From positions 16,542-80,541 of the forward strand of contig JBKDUF010000034.1 of the NCBI GenBank assembly GCA_046339595.1: a stretch of 64,000 nt of DNA, given 5' to 3'. Source of the DNA: Ga0077527 sp021300125 (GTDB taxonomy: Bacteria; Pseudomonadota; Gammaproteobacteria; Burkholderiales; SG8-41). How positions within the stretch are numbered: the stretch's first letter is position 1; each line of letters opens with the position of its first letter. The notes under the pieces were generated by a model, which was not told the origin of the DNA, ran no database searches, and saw only the letters and a list, made by a program, of their open reading frames with translations. This document shows, piece by piece, positions 44,869-55,283 of the stretch. A program made the position numbers and the translations under genes.

Positions 44869-46507
44869 TGACCCATTCCTTGACCACGTTCGCGACGACT
44901 TTCGGGTCCTGCCGCGCGATCATCTTCGCGTTTTGCAGGCTCTGGTCATATCCGGCGGCGCCCAGCTGTGCGGGTGTTCCGTCGGGGCCGAGTTCGGCGC
45001 CCGCAGCGAGCACCGGTGAAGGCGGCGGCTGTGACAGGGCGCGCAGCGCCGGACGCAGGATGCCGAGAAGCAGGAACAGCGCAAGACCGCCGATCAGCAG
45101 GTGCTTGCCCATGTTCTTGGCAGTTTCAATGTGCTCAGGGTTCTTCCACAGCGGCAGTTCTTCGATCTTTTCCGGTTCAGCCACCTTGAACGGACTGTTG
45201 ACCACCGACACCACGTCGCCGCGTTCCTTGCTGTAGCCGACAGCGCCCTGGACGAGCTCGGTGAGCTGGGCGATCTGCGCTTCGGGCAGCGGTTTGGTGC
45301 TGGGCTTGCCTTTGGCGTCGTTCACCGTCATGTGGTTCACCACCACGGCCACCGAGATCCGCTTGACCCGGCCCATCGGCTGTTTGACGTGGCGGATGCT
45401 CTTGTCGACTTCGTAATTGACCGTGGAGTCGCGCCGCGCGCCCGCGGCGGCCGCAGGCGTCGTGGCTGCGACCGCGGAGCCGGCCTGGCCGGGAGTCGCG
45501 GCGATCGGGGCCGAAGCCGTGCCGGGTGCCTGGTTGCTGAGCGCGCCCGGTATGCCGCCCGCTGCAGCTGCGGCGGGGCCGCTGCTTTCGCTGGTCTGCT
45601 GGCTGCGGATCGCAGCGTCGGTGGGGCGCTGGTTTGGCTTGTAGATTTCCTCTGCCTGCTCGGTTTCGGTAAAGTCGATTTCGGCTGACACCTGGGCACG
45701 GACGTTGCCGGCTCCCAACACCGGCGCGAGGATGCTTTCGACGCGGCGCAGGAAGGTCTGCTCGATTTCCTGCTGGAACTTGAGCTGCCCGGCATCCAGC
45801 GAGCGTTTGCCGCCGCTCTCCGATTCGCCTGAGAGCAAGGTGCCGTTCTGATCCACGATGGATACGTTTTTCGCGGGAAGCCCCGGCACGCTGTGCGAGA
45901 TCAGATGGGCAATTGCAGCCACCTGCATCGCATCGAGATTGCGCCCCGGGTGCAGGTTAACCAGCACCGAGGCGCTGGTGCGCGGCTGTTCACGGAGGAA
46001 CGCGCTCGGGCGCGATAGGGCGAGGTGGACGCGCGCGCTGTGCACGCCACCCAGGGACTGTATCGAGCGCGCCAGTTCACCCTCAAGCGCGCGCTGGTAG
46101 TTGATCTGCTCGACAAACTGGCTGGCTCCGAGTTTCTGGTTTTCCATGAGCTCAAAACCGGCACCGCCGCCGCGGGGCAGGCCCTGACTGGCGAGCCGCA
46201 TCCGCGCCTCGTGCAACTGCGCCGCCGGCACCATCAGCGTGCCGTCGATGAATTTGTAGGGTACATTCATCTGCTGCAGTGCCGCGATGACTGCGCCGCC
46301 CTCGCGTTCTGCGAGGTTGGCATGCAATACCCGGTAATCGGGGGTACTGCTCCACATCCAGGCGCCCGCCCCCAAGGCGATAGCCACAGCCAAGACCACC
46401 ATCAGGCTGATTTTCTGCTGCAGCGGGATCTGGGTCAGCGTCTGAAGGCGCGGCACCAGGCCGGTGCCCGGTGTGCCTGGTGCTGTCGGTTGAGCTTCCA
46501 CGTTCAA
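44855..46507 (-). CDS. fliF: Flagellar MS-ring protein FliF
   Basis: 550 residues from a TTG at 46507 (GGAG close upstream); an in-frame GTG at 46501 is an alternative. Two membrane helices (about 35-55 and 460-480) flank the periplasmic ring-building domains, with conserved G-L-P-R-G-G-G and L-A-R-S-I-Q-S-L-G-G-V. An Ala/Gly/Pro-rich insert (about 320-350) occupies the variable loop. It heads the fliFGHIJK operon and is divergent from the regulator at 46723, with a 215-base gap in which I could not place a convincing promoter. Confidence 0.96.
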   Translation of the reverse strand: MNVEAQPTAPGTPGTGLVPRLQTLTQIPLQQKISLMVVLAVAIALGAGAWMWSSTPDYRVLHANLAEREGGAVIAALQQMNVPYKFIDGTLMVPAAQLHEARMRLASQGLPRGGGAGFELMENQKLGASQFVEQINYQRALEGELARSIQSLGGVHSARVHLALSRPSAFLREQPRTSASVLVNLHPGRNLDAMQVAAIAHLISHSVPGLPAKNVSIVDQNGTLLSGESESGGKRSLDAGQLKFQQEIEQTFLRRVESILAPVLGAGNVRAQVSAEIDFTETEQAEEIYKPNQRPTDAAIRSQQTSESSGPAAAAAGGIPGALSNQAPGTASAPIAATPGQAGSAVAATTPAAAAGARRDSTVNYEVDKSIRHVKQPMGRVKRISVAVVVNHMTVNDAKGKPSTKPLPEAQIAQLTELVQGAVGYSKERGDVVSVVNSPFKVAEPEKIEELPLWKNPEHIETAKNMGKHLLIGGLALFLLLGILRPALRALSQPPPSPVLAAGAELGPDGTPAQLGAAGYDQSLQNAKMIARQDPKVVANVVKEWVNGNG

Positions 46508-46722
46508 CTGGCTCCGTCGTGTTCGGTGTGATCACCCGCCGCGCCTGCGGCCGGTGCATTGACTTGCTGCGGATTATGGTCAGCAGCAGCACCGGGCAAG
46601 CCGCAAATAAAGCGGGATTTCCAGGCGTAATTGCACGGCCGGGACCGCGGGCCCGGTGCTACCGTTGCGGCGTTTTCTGGCGGGGTCCCCCCGCAGTAGA
46701 GCGACTACAAGGAGCGTAGACA

Positions 46723-47805
<1,083 letters not shown>

Positions 47806-47827
47806 GCCATCACGAAAGGATGTCGCG

Positions 47828-48151
47828 ATGAATACACGGAGCATCGACCAATTGCTGGCGCAGATGCGCACGGCTGCAGCCATGGCCGGCAACCGCCCGG
47901 CGGCGCCCTCTGCCACGGCCAACCGCAGCGAAGGCTTTGCAGAGGCGCTGAAAGGGGCGCTGGTGCGGACCAACGAGACCCAGCAGCAGGCGCGTGCCAT
48001 GGCGCGCAGCTTCGAGCTGGGTGCACCCGAAGTCCAACTTCATGACGTGATGATTTCCCTGCAAAAGGCCAATATCTCCTTCCAGCAGACCGTGCAGGTG
48101 CGCAACCGCCTGGTCGCCGCCTACCAGGAAATCATGAATATGCAGGTCTAG
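47828..48151 (+). CDS. fliE: Flagellar hook-basal body junction protein FliE
   Basis: 107 residues. The C-terminal half contains the conserved helices L-H-D-V-M-I-S-L-Q-K-A-N-I-S-F-Q and V-R-N-R-L-V-A-A-Y-Q-E-I-M-N-M. FliE connects the MS ring to the rod and is the first exported substrate. Here it is transcribed away from fliF, behind the sigma-54 activator, rather than heading a fliEFGHIJ operon. AAGGA precedes the ATG. Confidence 0.96.
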   Translation: MNTRSIDQLLAQMRTAAAMAGNRPAAPSATANRSEGFAEALKGALVRTNETQQQARAMARSFELGAPEVQLHDVMISLQKANISFQQTVQVRNRLVAAYQEIMNMQV

Positions 48152-48357
48152 CGCCTGTACAGAACGATCAGGCGGTCGTGTGCCGAAGCGGGCGCACAAG
48201 CCGGCAAGTTCGCCGGCAATCGACGCGGCGCACAGGCTGGACCGCATCCCTCCCAGCCTGCCCGGCATTGCTCCCGAACAGTGTGTAGGCTGGATAAATT
48301 AATCAGTTAAAACAATTACTTGCAATATCTGCCGTGGATGCGCTGCGCCGCGGCCCT
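48152..48357. other. Gap between convergent fliE and the PilZ gene
   Basis: 206 bases without a supported gene. A 6-bp GCCGGC inverted repeat (about 48203-48222) has no T-run. The right half turns AT-rich (48296-48333), unlike the surroundings. I see no convincing terminator or promoter. Confidence 0.4.
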
Positions 48358-49128
48358 TCAGCTCGGGGAACGGCTGCGTGTCTTGAGAAAACGCTGCTGC
48401 TGCATCACGTAGCGTTCAAGCACGATTCTTGCGCGTTCCGGCAGCACCAGGAATTTCCAGCCGTAGCGGCGCAGGCGGCGGCCGCTGGCGAGCGTGATCT
48501 CGAAGGTGTTGCGCAATTCGACATCGACACGCAATACATCACCCTCGGGCAATGTGATCACCGCGTGAAAGCGCGATAGCGGCTCGAGCGCCGGCAGTTC
48601 AGTCTCGGCACTGGCCGCGAATCCTCCGCCACTGATATCGGCGATGTGCAGGCTGTGGGTTGCACCCCCGTCATCACCCGCGGGGGTGATGGTGCATTTG
48701 AGGGGTGAGGCAATCGGGGTGGAAAGGCGAAAGTACTCCCGGCGCTGCAGGCGCAGCAGGCGCTCGGGCAATGGGAGCTGGAAGGCTTCCCGACCTTCGT
48801 GGCGGATGCGCCGAGGTGTGCCGGTCACAAACTGGATCTTGACCCTGTCGAGCGAGGTCACGCAGACCATGCGGTCTGCGCGCAGCAGGCGCTCGTTGAT
48901 CTGCTGATCGGGGCCGCAATCAATCAGCAGCCGGTCAGCCGTGGCATCGACGGCGAGGATGGCTGTGAGCAGCGAGGCGTTGGCCACGTCGAAATATGCC
49001 GATACCAGCGACTTGCCCGTCATCACATCGCGCAGGATCGAGGCGATTTCCAGCTTCGAGTGGACATGGTAGTTGCTGTCGTCTTCGGACCCGCTCAGTT
49101 CGAATCGGAGCTCGGGTTTGTAATTCAT
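48358..49128 (-). CDS. PilZ domain c-di-GMP-binding protein, YcgR-like flagellar brake
   Basis: The ATG at 49128 gives 256 residues. An N-terminal YcgR-N-like beta domain (about 25-120) precedes a PilZ domain carrying the c-di-GMP signature R130-x3-R134 and D164-x-S-x-x-G169. In enteric YcgR such a protein binds the motor when c-di-GMP is high and slows rotation. It sits downstream of fliT in the fliDST group (26-base gap) and is likely coexpressed with them. The diguanylate cyclase and GGDEF-EAL genes nearby could supply the ligand. Confidence 0.88.
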   Translation of the reverse strand: MNYKPELRFELSGSEDDSNYHVHSKLEIASILRDVMTGKSLVSAYFDVANASLLTAILAVDATADRLLIDCGPDQQINERLLRADRMVCVTSLDRVKIQFVTGTPRRIRHEGREAFQLPLPERLLRLQRREYFRLSTPIASPLKCTITPAGDDGGATHSLHIADISGGGFAASAETELPALEPLSRFHAVITLPEGDVLRVDVELRNTFEITLASGRRLRRYGWKFLVLPERARIVLERYVMQQQRFLKTRSRSPS

Positions 49129-49154
49129 GTTGCTTTTGGGTTGTTGCGCTCCGT

Positions 49155-49505
49155 TCAGGCCATACTGCCGGCGGCATAGGCATCGCGCAGCAGCCGGTTG
49201 CGCTGGGCACCTCCCAGCCACTGTTCGAGATCGGCAAGCCTCGGTTCTACCAGGCGGCGGATGACTGCGTCATCGGCGAGGATCTGCCGGATCAGGGCGG
49301 CCTTGCGTTGCAGAACTTCCGGAGGATGCTGGTGCTGTGCCGCTTCCTCTTCGGCGACGAGTTGCTCGAAAATCCCGCGGCAGCCGGCCTCGATGCTGAC
49401 CAGCTGCTCCCAGGATCCGGCTTGTGCAGCCGCGCGCATTTCAGCCGTGAGCTGGGCGACGAGCTCGTAGCGTTCGATGATGCAGGGGCTGCCCTGGCCG
49501 CTCAT
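49155..49505 (-). CDS. fliT: Flagellar export chaperone FliT-like protein
   Basis: 116 residues, all helical, with an early hydrophobic-charged helix I-I-E-R-Y-E-L-V-A-Q-L and a conserved W-E-Q-L motif typical of FliT-family chaperones. FliT protects the filament cap FliD and in enterics also restrains FlhDC. The ATG overlaps the fliS stop (ATGA). Conservation in this family is low; position fixes the call. Confidence 0.85.
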   Translation of the reverse strand: MSGQGSPCIIERYELVAQLTAEMRAAAQAGSWEQLVSIEAGCRGIFEQLVAEEEAAQHQHPPEVLQRKAALIRQILADDAVIRRLVEPRLADLEQWLGGAQRNRLLRDAYAAGSMA

Positions 49506-49921
49506 GCCGCCCCCTGCAGAGGCGCCCGCGACGCGGTCTTGTCGACCAGTGCCCAGGCATCGCGCAGCTCTCCCAGCAGCTGGTGTACTTCGACCAGCAG
49601 GCTGTCGCTGCTGCTGAGGTTGGCCTTCAGCAACTGGTTGCGCATGTAATCGTAAAGAGAAGCCAGGCGGTCGGCGAGTTCACCGCCGCTATCACGGTCA
49701 AGACTGGCTTTCAGGCCATCCTCGATGATGGCGATGCTTTTTGAGATCGAAGCGCCGCGCTCGGGGATCCGGCCTTCGGCGAGGTGGCGGCGGGCATCGC
49801 TGATCGCAATCATCGAGCCGTCAAACAGCATCAGCACCAACTGGTGCGGATCCGCGGACTCTACACCTGTTTCAACGCCGATAGTCTTGTATGCGCTCAG
49901 GGCGCGCTGGGTGCCGTACAT
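49502..49921 (-). CDS. fliS: Flagellin export chaperone FliS
   Basis: 139 residues with the conserved N-terminus A-L-S-A-Y-K-T-I-G-V-E-T-G-V and the H-Q-L-V-L-M-L-F-D-G helix. FliS binds the flagellin C-terminus and brings it to FlhA. It lies 20 bases after fliD and is coupled to fliT. Confidence 0.96.
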   Translation of the reverse strand: MYGTQRALSAYKTIGVETGVESADPHQLVLMLFDGSMIAISDARRHLAEGRIPERGASISKSIAIIEDGLKASLDRDSGGELADRLASLYDYMRNQLLKANLSSSDSLLVEVHQLLGELRDAWALVDKTASRAPLQGAA

Positions 49922-49941
49922 GGGGGTCTCCGCGGGTTCGG

Positions 49942-51891
49942 TCAGGTGTTGGAATTATTGCTTCCAGGCAATCGTGACAGTTGCTGGTTCAGGAAATTAC
50001 TGGTCTTGCTCAGTCTGCTGATCAATGTGTCGAGTGCGCTGAATTGCGCCCTAATACGCGTCTCGGTATCGGCCAGACGGCTGTTAAGTCGCGTGCGCTG
50101 CGTGGCAACATCCTGGATCGAGCGGTTCAGCCCGTCACTGCGGGTGTCGAGCCCACCGTTCTCCGCGAGCAGCCGCGAAGCAACACGCCCCATGGTTACG
50201 GCATAGCCCTCGGACAGGTTTAGGGTAGCCGCAGGTGTACCCTGCGCGGGCGCGCTGCTGCCGGTGTAGCGCACCACCAGTTTGTCGGCTGGTGCGCCGG
50301 AGGCGGCACGTAATACCTGGCCATTTCCAGTTGCGTCAACAGTGTTGCCGTCGAGCATGAAAAACCCAGCGACATCGCTGCCAGCAGCTGCAGTTGCGCT
50401 GCTGAAGCCCAGAGCGGTCAGCGCGGGTCCGGCCATTCCGGTCACAGCCGACGCCGCACCGTAGCGTTCGCTGGTGATCAGCAGCCGGCCTTCGTGGAGG
50501 CCGACTGTGGCTTTGGCGCCAGTCGCCGAAAGTTGTGGTGACGCGCCGATGACGCTCTGCAGAGTGGTTGCTAGCTCTTCCGGGGTATAGCTGCCGTGCG
50601 GAATGCTCAGCATACCGCTCGGGACGCCGTCGAGGTTGAGCGACAGGTTGTCGTTACTGCCGTCAATCAACGTGGTCCCAGCCGCAGCGGTAGCAGCAAG
50701 TGCGCCAGCGCGTGTGGCTGCGGCGGTTATGTGCACAGTGTAGGCGCCGGGTTGGCTGGCCTCAGTGGAGCTGACAAACTGCACCAGGTCCGAACTGCTG
50801 CGTCCACGCAGGGCAAACAGCGATGCGATATCGTCGGCTTGCTTGGCAGCCGCGGCATTAAGCCGTGTGAGGTTTAGCGTGAGCCGGCCGCTGCGGTCGA
50901 ACTCGACTCCTATTTGTGAAAGCGTGGCCAGACTGCCAGATAAACCGGCCAGATTGCCTCCGGCGGTAGCACGAAGTTCTGTCTGAATACTGATCGCAGC
51001 CGAGCTTCCGGCAAGCAAACCCGCTTTCCGGGTTGTCGGGTTGTAGGCGGTCAGCGTGGTAACTGTTCCGGTCAAGTCGTTATAGGCCTTGACGAAAGAC
51101 TGAACTGCCGACTGGATGCCGGAGGTATCGCGGCTGACGGTGATTTTTGTGGTACCAGTTCCTGCAAGTGAAAGCATCAAGCCCGGAATGGCTGTTGAGA
51201 GCTCATTGCCTGCTGAGATGATGCTCACGCCATTGATCGTCACGTTGGCGTTTACTGGAGCCTGTGCCTGAGTGATATTGTCAATCGCATCCTTGACTAT
51301 GCCTGTTGTCAAAGAGCTTTTGATGTTTATGGTATTGGCCGTTCCGCCGCTCGCTGCAGTCAAAACCAGCCGATACGGAGTCGTTGATCCGTCATTGATG
51401 ATCGAGGCCTGAACATCTGTTTGTGCGGTGTTGATGGCGTTGCGAACCCCTTCCAGGGTGTTGTTGGCGGCATCGACGGTTATGACATGAGCGGCCCCGC
51501 TGCCAACCTGCAAGGTGATAGTTCCCGTGGATCCGGCTGCTGCCGGACTGGCCACGCCAACACTCTGGAGAACTTGTGGGACCGCCAGGCTGTTGACGCT
51601 CACGATGTAGTTACCGGGGGCGGCTGTGTTTGCCGCAGTGGCGGCAACAATTGCCGTATTTGCAGATTGGGCTTTTATGCTGTCAAAGCGCGCAGGGTCA
51701 CGCAGACTGGCCAGGGAACCCTGGAAATTAGAAATGGCCCCTTTAAGCGAGCCGTAAGCGGAAAGTTGTGCCTGATAAGTTGCCTCCCGGCTGTTGAGCT
51801 GGGCAAGCGGTCGCTTCTCAAGGGCCAATAACTGGTTAACTATGGAATTGACGTCAAGATTGGAGCCAATTCCCGGAGATGACAGTGCCAT
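49942..51891 (-). CDS. fliD: Flagellar filament cap protein FliD (HAP2)
   Basis: 649 residues, longer than the roughly 470 of enteric FliD. The N-terminus has G-I-G-S-N-L-D-V-N-S-I-V-N-Q-L-L-A-L-E and the C-terminus a heptad-rich coiled coil ending in S-R-L-S-K-T. The extra length lies in Ser/Thr/Ala-rich middle domains (about 330-560), which are surface-exposed in known caps and vary. It is read from a near-consensus sigma-28 promoter only 30 bases upstream. Confidence 0.95.
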   Translation of the reverse strand: MALSSPGIGSNLDVNSIVNQLLALEKRPLAQLNSREATYQAQLSAYGSLKGAISNFQGSLASLRDPARFDSIKAQSANTAIVAATAANTAAPGNYIVSVNSLAVPQVLQSVGVASPAAAGSTGTITLQVGSGAAHVITVDAANNTLEGVRNAINTAQTDVQASIINDGSTTPYRLVLTAASGGTANTINIKSSLTTGIVKDAIDNITQAQAPVNANVTINGVSIISAGNELSTAIPGLMLSLAGTGTTKITVSRDTSGIQSAVQSFVKAYNDLTGTVTTLTAYNPTTRKAGLLAGSSAAISIQTELRATAGGNLAGLSGSLATLSQIGVEFDRSGRLTLNLTRLNAAAAKQADDIASLFALRGRSSSDLVQFVSSTEASQPGAYTVHITAAATRAGALAATAAAGTTLIDGSNDNLSLNLDGVPSGMLSIPHGSYTPEELATTLQSVIGASPQLSATGAKATVGLHEGRLLITSERYGAASAVTGMAGPALTALGFSSATAAAGSDVAGFFMLDGNTVDATGNGQVLRAASGAPADKLVVRYTGSSAPAQGTPAATLNLSEGYAVTMGRVASRLLAENGGLDTRSDGLNRSIQDVATQRTRLNSRLADTETRIRAQFSALDTLISRLSKTSNFLNQQLSRLPGSNNSNT

Positions 51892-51920
51892 GGAGCCAGT
51901 AATCCTGGGTTGGTTTAAGA

Positions 51921-51947
51921 ATTACGGCTTGCAATGAGCAAACTTTA
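51921..51947 (-). promoter_or_regulatory. Sigma-28 promoter of fliDST
   Basis: On the minus strand: TAAAGTTT (51947-51940), 11 bases, GCCGTAAT (51928-51921). The -35 is a perfect match to the E. coli sigma-28 consensus and the -10 differs only at its end. The leader is about 25 bases. Confidence 0.88.
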
Positions 51948-51981
51948 TGCCGGGATGGACTTGCTCATTACACAACATATC

Positions 51982-52009
51982 AAAAAAACGGCCGGCATTG
52001 GCCGGCCGT
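51982..52009 (-). terminator. Rho-independent terminator of fliC
   Basis: A perfect 9-bp stem (52009-52001 with 51996-51988) with a 4-base loop is followed on the minus strand by a run of seven T (51988-51982). It lies 20 bases past the fliC stop and separates fliC from the fliD promoter. Confidence 0.92.
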
Positions 52010-52029
52010 TTCCCTGAATTGAAGCGGTC

Positions 52030-53430
52030 TTAGTTTCTCAACAGGGCAAGGACATTATTCGGTAAGGCATTGGCTTGCGCGAGCATGGCAACACCTGCCT
52101 GTTGCATGATCTGCGCCTTGGTCAGCTGCGCGGTTTCCGCCGCAAAGTCGGCGTCTTGTATGCGTGAGCGCGAGGCGGTCAGGTTTTCTGAGGAGGTCTG
52201 AAGGTTCGAGACCACCGAAGAGAACCGGTTTTGCAGAGCGCCAAGAGCTGCACGGGATGAGTTGACTGAAGTCAGCGCTGCATCAACCGAAGCCAGGGTG
52301 GTGTTTGCTCCAGTAAGCGTTGCGACACTGATGTTTGACAGGGCAGTACCAGAGAGCGCCGCCGAAGTGGTGGCTGCGGAGAAACCGGCATCCGAGGGCG
52401 CCGTGCCACTGATGGTGATGTTCTGGCTGGCGGTCAGCGTGACAGTGCTGCGGGTCGTCGCTGCAGCAGCGACGCCAGTCAAGGTCGCGTTGAATGTGCC
52501 GGTGGCCTGCGTGAACGAGTGGACGATATTGCGGCCATCGGCTGCAACAAGGTCAATGCCGGTGCCGTCATTTACTGCAGTGACTCCGGTTGCAGCACTG
52601 ATCGCGTTTATGGCTGAGGCCAGGGCAGCACGGTCTACGGCGGCGCCAGCGCCGATACTGATCGTGCTGGTCGTGTAGCCGTTGATTGTCAGCGTGCCGG
52701 TACCGGCGGTGCCGCCATCGGTGGTGCCTCCAGAAACCGTCAGGCTGTTTGCGGTGGCAGTGGCCCCATGTCCACCAACGGCATTGATCGCCGCGGCAAC
52801 AGAGCGGGCGTCATTTGTGCCGATAGCACCGATATCAACGCCGTTGATGACGAGATCGCCCGCAGCGATGGCATTGGCCGTTACCACCCCGCTGGTGACA
52901 GAGGCCGAAAAACTGGCACCCAGTGACGTGGTTCGGGCGCTGGTGATGGAAGAGACAGTGATGGTCTGGCCGGCGTCAGCGCCTACTTGGAAAGCCTGTG
53001 CAGAGAAAGTGCCATCAAGCAGTTTTACGCCGTTAAACCCGGTTTGAGTCGCCACACGGTCAATTTCAGCCACGAGGTCGGATACCTCAGCCTGAAGCGC
53101 TGCTCGGTCGCTAGCGCTGTTCGTGGCATTGGCAGACTGAACTGCCAGTTCACGGATGCGCTGAAGGTTATTGGTGATTTCATTGAGCGCGCCTTCCGCC
53201 GTTTGTGCCAGCGAGATACCGTCACTGGCATTCCGGGCGGCCTGATTGAGGCCGCGGATCTGGGAAGTAAAACGCTCGGAAATCGCGAGGCCGGCGGCGT
53301 CATCCTTGGCGCTGTTGATGCGCAGGCCGGTGGACAGGCGCTGCAGGGCAACATTCAGTGAATTTTGCGAGCCGTTCAGGTTGCGCTGCGCATTGAGCGA
53401 AGCAATGTTGGTGTTGATGAATTGAGGCAT
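52030..53430 (-). CDS. fliC: Flagellin FliC
   Basis: 466 residues. The N-terminal D0/D1 helices begin P-Q-F-I-N-T-N-I-A-S-L-N-A-Q-R and include R-L-S-T-G-L-R-I-N-S-A-K-D-D-A-A-G-L. The C-terminal D0 ends L-P-N-N-V-L-A-L-L-R-N. The central domain (about 170-370) is almost entirely Thr, Ala, Ser, Gly and Val with very little charge. Export needs FliS. A strong ribosome site GGAAGGAG, its own sigma-28 promoter and a strong terminator point to high monocistronic expression. Confidence 0.97.
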   Translation of the reverse strand: MPQFINTNIASLNAQRNLNGSQNSLNVALQRLSTGLRINSAKDDAAGLAISERFTSQIRGLNQAARNASDGISLAQTAEGALNEITNNLQRIRELAVQSANATNSASDRAALQAEVSDLVAEIDRVATQTGFNGVKLLDGTFSAQAFQVGADAGQTITVSSITSARTTSLGASFSASVTSGVVTANAIAAGDLVINGVDIGAIGTNDARSVAAAINAVGGHGATATANSLTVSGGTTDGGTAGTGTLTINGYTTSTISIGAGAAVDRAALASAINAISAATGVTAVNDGTGIDLVAADGRNIVHSFTQATGTFNATLTGVAAAATTRSTVTLTASQNITISGTAPSDAGFSAATTSAALSGTALSNISVATLTGANTTLASVDAALTSVNSSRAALGALQNRFSSVVSNLQTSSENLTASRSRIQDADFAAETAQLTKAQIMQQAGVAMLAQANALPNNVLALLRN

Positions 53431-53521
53431 TTGAAGCTCCTTCCGTCAGTAAGGGTTTGAACGGCTGGTTTGCCGGTGACAGCGGTTTGCCGTTGTGCAA
53501 AAAACCGCCGTCGCCCAAGCA

Positions 53522-53549
53522 ATTACGACAGGTGGCAGTACGGACTTTA
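53522..53549 (-). promoter_or_regulatory. Sigma-28 promoter of fliC, overlapping the cyclase stop codon
   Basis: On the minus strand: TAAAG (53549-53545), 15 bases, GTCGTAAT (53529-53522). Seven of eight -10 bases match the fliD site. TAA of the -35 is also the stop codon of the upstream diguanylate cyclase gene. Confidence 0.78.
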
Positions 53550-55166
53550 GGCGGCGCCGTCGCGCAGCACGGTGATTACCCGGTTTTTACCGGCGGCTTT
53601 GGCCCGGTATAGCGCCTTGTCGGCGCGGCTGATCACGTCTGGCTGCTTCTCTCCGGGAGCGTGCTCGGTTACCCCGGCGCTGAATGTAATCAGCAAGTGC
53701 TCGCTCTCGTGGAGGAAGAAATGTTTGGTCAGGCTCCGCTGCAACCGAATGATGGCATGCTCCGCCTCTTCCGCAGTGGAGTCCGGCAGCAGGATCAGGA
53801 ATTCCTCTCCACCGAAGCGCGCCACCGAGTCGTTGGGACGCATGGTCTGGCGAAAAACCCGCGACAGGTGTACCAGCGCCCCATCGCCTGCCTGGTGACC
53901 GTGGATATCGTTTATTTTTTTGAAGTTGTCGACATCGAGTAGTGCCAGCGCCAGCGGGCGGCCACTGCGGTTGCGGATTGCAATTTCTCGCTCGAAAACC
54001 TCGTCCATGCCGCGGCGATTGAGCGTCCCTGTGAGCTGGTCCTCACGCACCTTCTCGCTCACCTGGACCAGTTCAGCCTCCAACTCGCTGATCCGCTGTT
54101 CCGAAAGCTCGACCATGCGCCGAGCCTCGATCAGGGAGTCCCGTGACTGCATGGCGTGGACCTGCATCTGTCGGGTCTCGTGCATGATTTCGTCCATCAC
54201 CATGCTGATTTCACCAATGTCATCGGTGCCCTGCAACCGTCCGGAAAGCGCGGTGATCTTGTCGTGGTACTCGCCGGTCACGGAGGACAGTTCGCTGATA
54301 CTTTTGATGAAAGTACCTGCCATTTCCTTTAGCCGATCCTTGGCTTCGGACAGGCTGTGCTTGAGCACGCCTTGGCGAACGATCGTTTCGCGAAGGCAGC
54401 GCTCAATCTGCTCCAGCGATTCGATGGTCAAAGGTGCAGAGATGATGTCCTTGATCGACTCGAGCTGGCCGTGCAGCCACTGGTCATCGGTGGTAATTTC
54501 CTGGATATTTTCGATAAGCAGGTGCAGCACCCGCAGCAGGCCTTGGCGCAGGCGGTCTCCCTCGTCGTCGTACAGGCTCAGGCGATACCAGAGCTGTCGG
54601 AGTGGGGTCGCCAGCGCCCCAATCGCTTCGGCGTCGCGCGCTGTGCGCAGCCTTGCCGCTAACTCGCGAATTTCGGCAACCAGCTCCGGCGCGCCGGATA
54701 TGCGTGATACCACTGCGCGTTCCAGTGCCTGGGAGAAGAGGCCAGCCAAAATCAGCAGTGCCTCGGAGTCGGCACCGTCCTCATTATGAAGTTTAAATGC
54801 GGTTTCCGGTGCAGTCGGCAGCCCGGACCAGCGCTGCAGCAGGCGCCGCAGCAGTTCTTTTGCCTTATCCGCATCGGTGCTGGCCGCTCCGTCGAGCACT
54901 TTTTCGATCGCAGCCATTTTCTGGGCACTGCTGTATCCCTGATGCGGTTGCCGTAACTGCCGTTGCATCAGGCGCAACAGCTCCAGCCAGTCATCCCCCT
55001 GCTGTTCCGGGCAGGGCTGTCCGGAGACTTCCTGGTAGACGCGCAGGTAATTCACCGGGGTTGGCTGCTCCCGGTGGACCGCAATCCGGCGCAGGGTTTC
55101 GCGGGCGATTTCATGCGGCGTAGCGAAAGCAGCGCCGGCGATGCGGTTGCTGCGTGGACTTTCCAT
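53547..55166 (-). CDS. Diguanylate cyclase (GGEEF) next to flagellin
   Basis: 539 residues. The active-site G-G-E-E-F is at 452-456, preceded five residues earlier by an inhibitory-site R-P-N-D (443-446), so it is probably an active, product-inhibited cyclase. The first 370 residues are helical with coiled-coil stretches and no membrane helix; the sensory input is unknown. Such proteins occur beside flagellin genes in Betaproteobacteria. A sigma-28-like site precedes it, and readthrough into fliC is possible. Confidence 0.92.
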   Translation of the reverse strand: MESPRSNRIAGAAFATPHEIARETLRRIAVHREQPTPVNYLRVYQEVSGQPCPEQQGDDWLELLRLMQRQLRQPHQGYSSAQKMAAIEKVLDGAASTDADKAKELLRRLLQRWSGLPTAPETAFKLHNEDGADSEALLILAGLFSQALERAVVSRISGAPELVAEIRELAARLRTARDAEAIGALATPLRQLWYRLSLYDDEGDRLRQGLLRVLHLLIENIQEITTDDQWLHGQLESIKDIISAPLTIESLEQIERCLRETIVRQGVLKHSLSEAKDRLKEMAGTFIKSISELSSVTGEYHDKITALSGRLQGTDDIGEISMVMDEIMHETRQMQVHAMQSRDSLIEARRMVELSEQRISELEAELVQVSEKVREDQLTGTLNRRGMDEVFEREIAIRNRSGRPLALALLDVDNFKKINDIHGHQAGDGALVHLSRVFRQTMRPNDSVARFGGEEFLILLPDSTAEEAEHAIIRLQRSLTKHFFLHESEHLLITFSAGVTEHAPGEKQPDVISRADKALYRAKAAGKNRVITVLRDGAA

Positions 55167-55223
55167 GGCGTCTTGTTTTCCCTGCTGCAGGGCGCCTGGA
55201 TGGACGCCCTGTTGTCCGGGGAG

Positions 55224-55251
55224 TTAACGGACGCCTTGCGGCCGGACTTGA
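55224..55251 (-). promoter_or_regulatory. Sigma-28-like promoter of the diguanylate cyclase gene
   Basis: On the minus strand: TCAAG (55251-55247), 15 bases, TCCGTTAA (55231-55224), about 55 bases before the start codon. One -35 base deviates from TAAAG. Confidence 0.55.
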
Positions 55252-55283
55252 GGCTTGGGTCGGGCTTTCACGGTCTGGTTCGC

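Noticed and set aside
46508..46722. Possible sigma-54 promoters in the gap between fliF and the activator gene
   Set aside because: Candidate GG/GC pairs had wrong spacing, or, for the one with correct spacing, a poor -24 element (CGGTCC).
48309..48321. A 13-base AT-rich word also present at 1951-1963
   Set aside because: Too short, with no shared flanks or terminal inverted repeats; probably chance in two AT-rich gaps.
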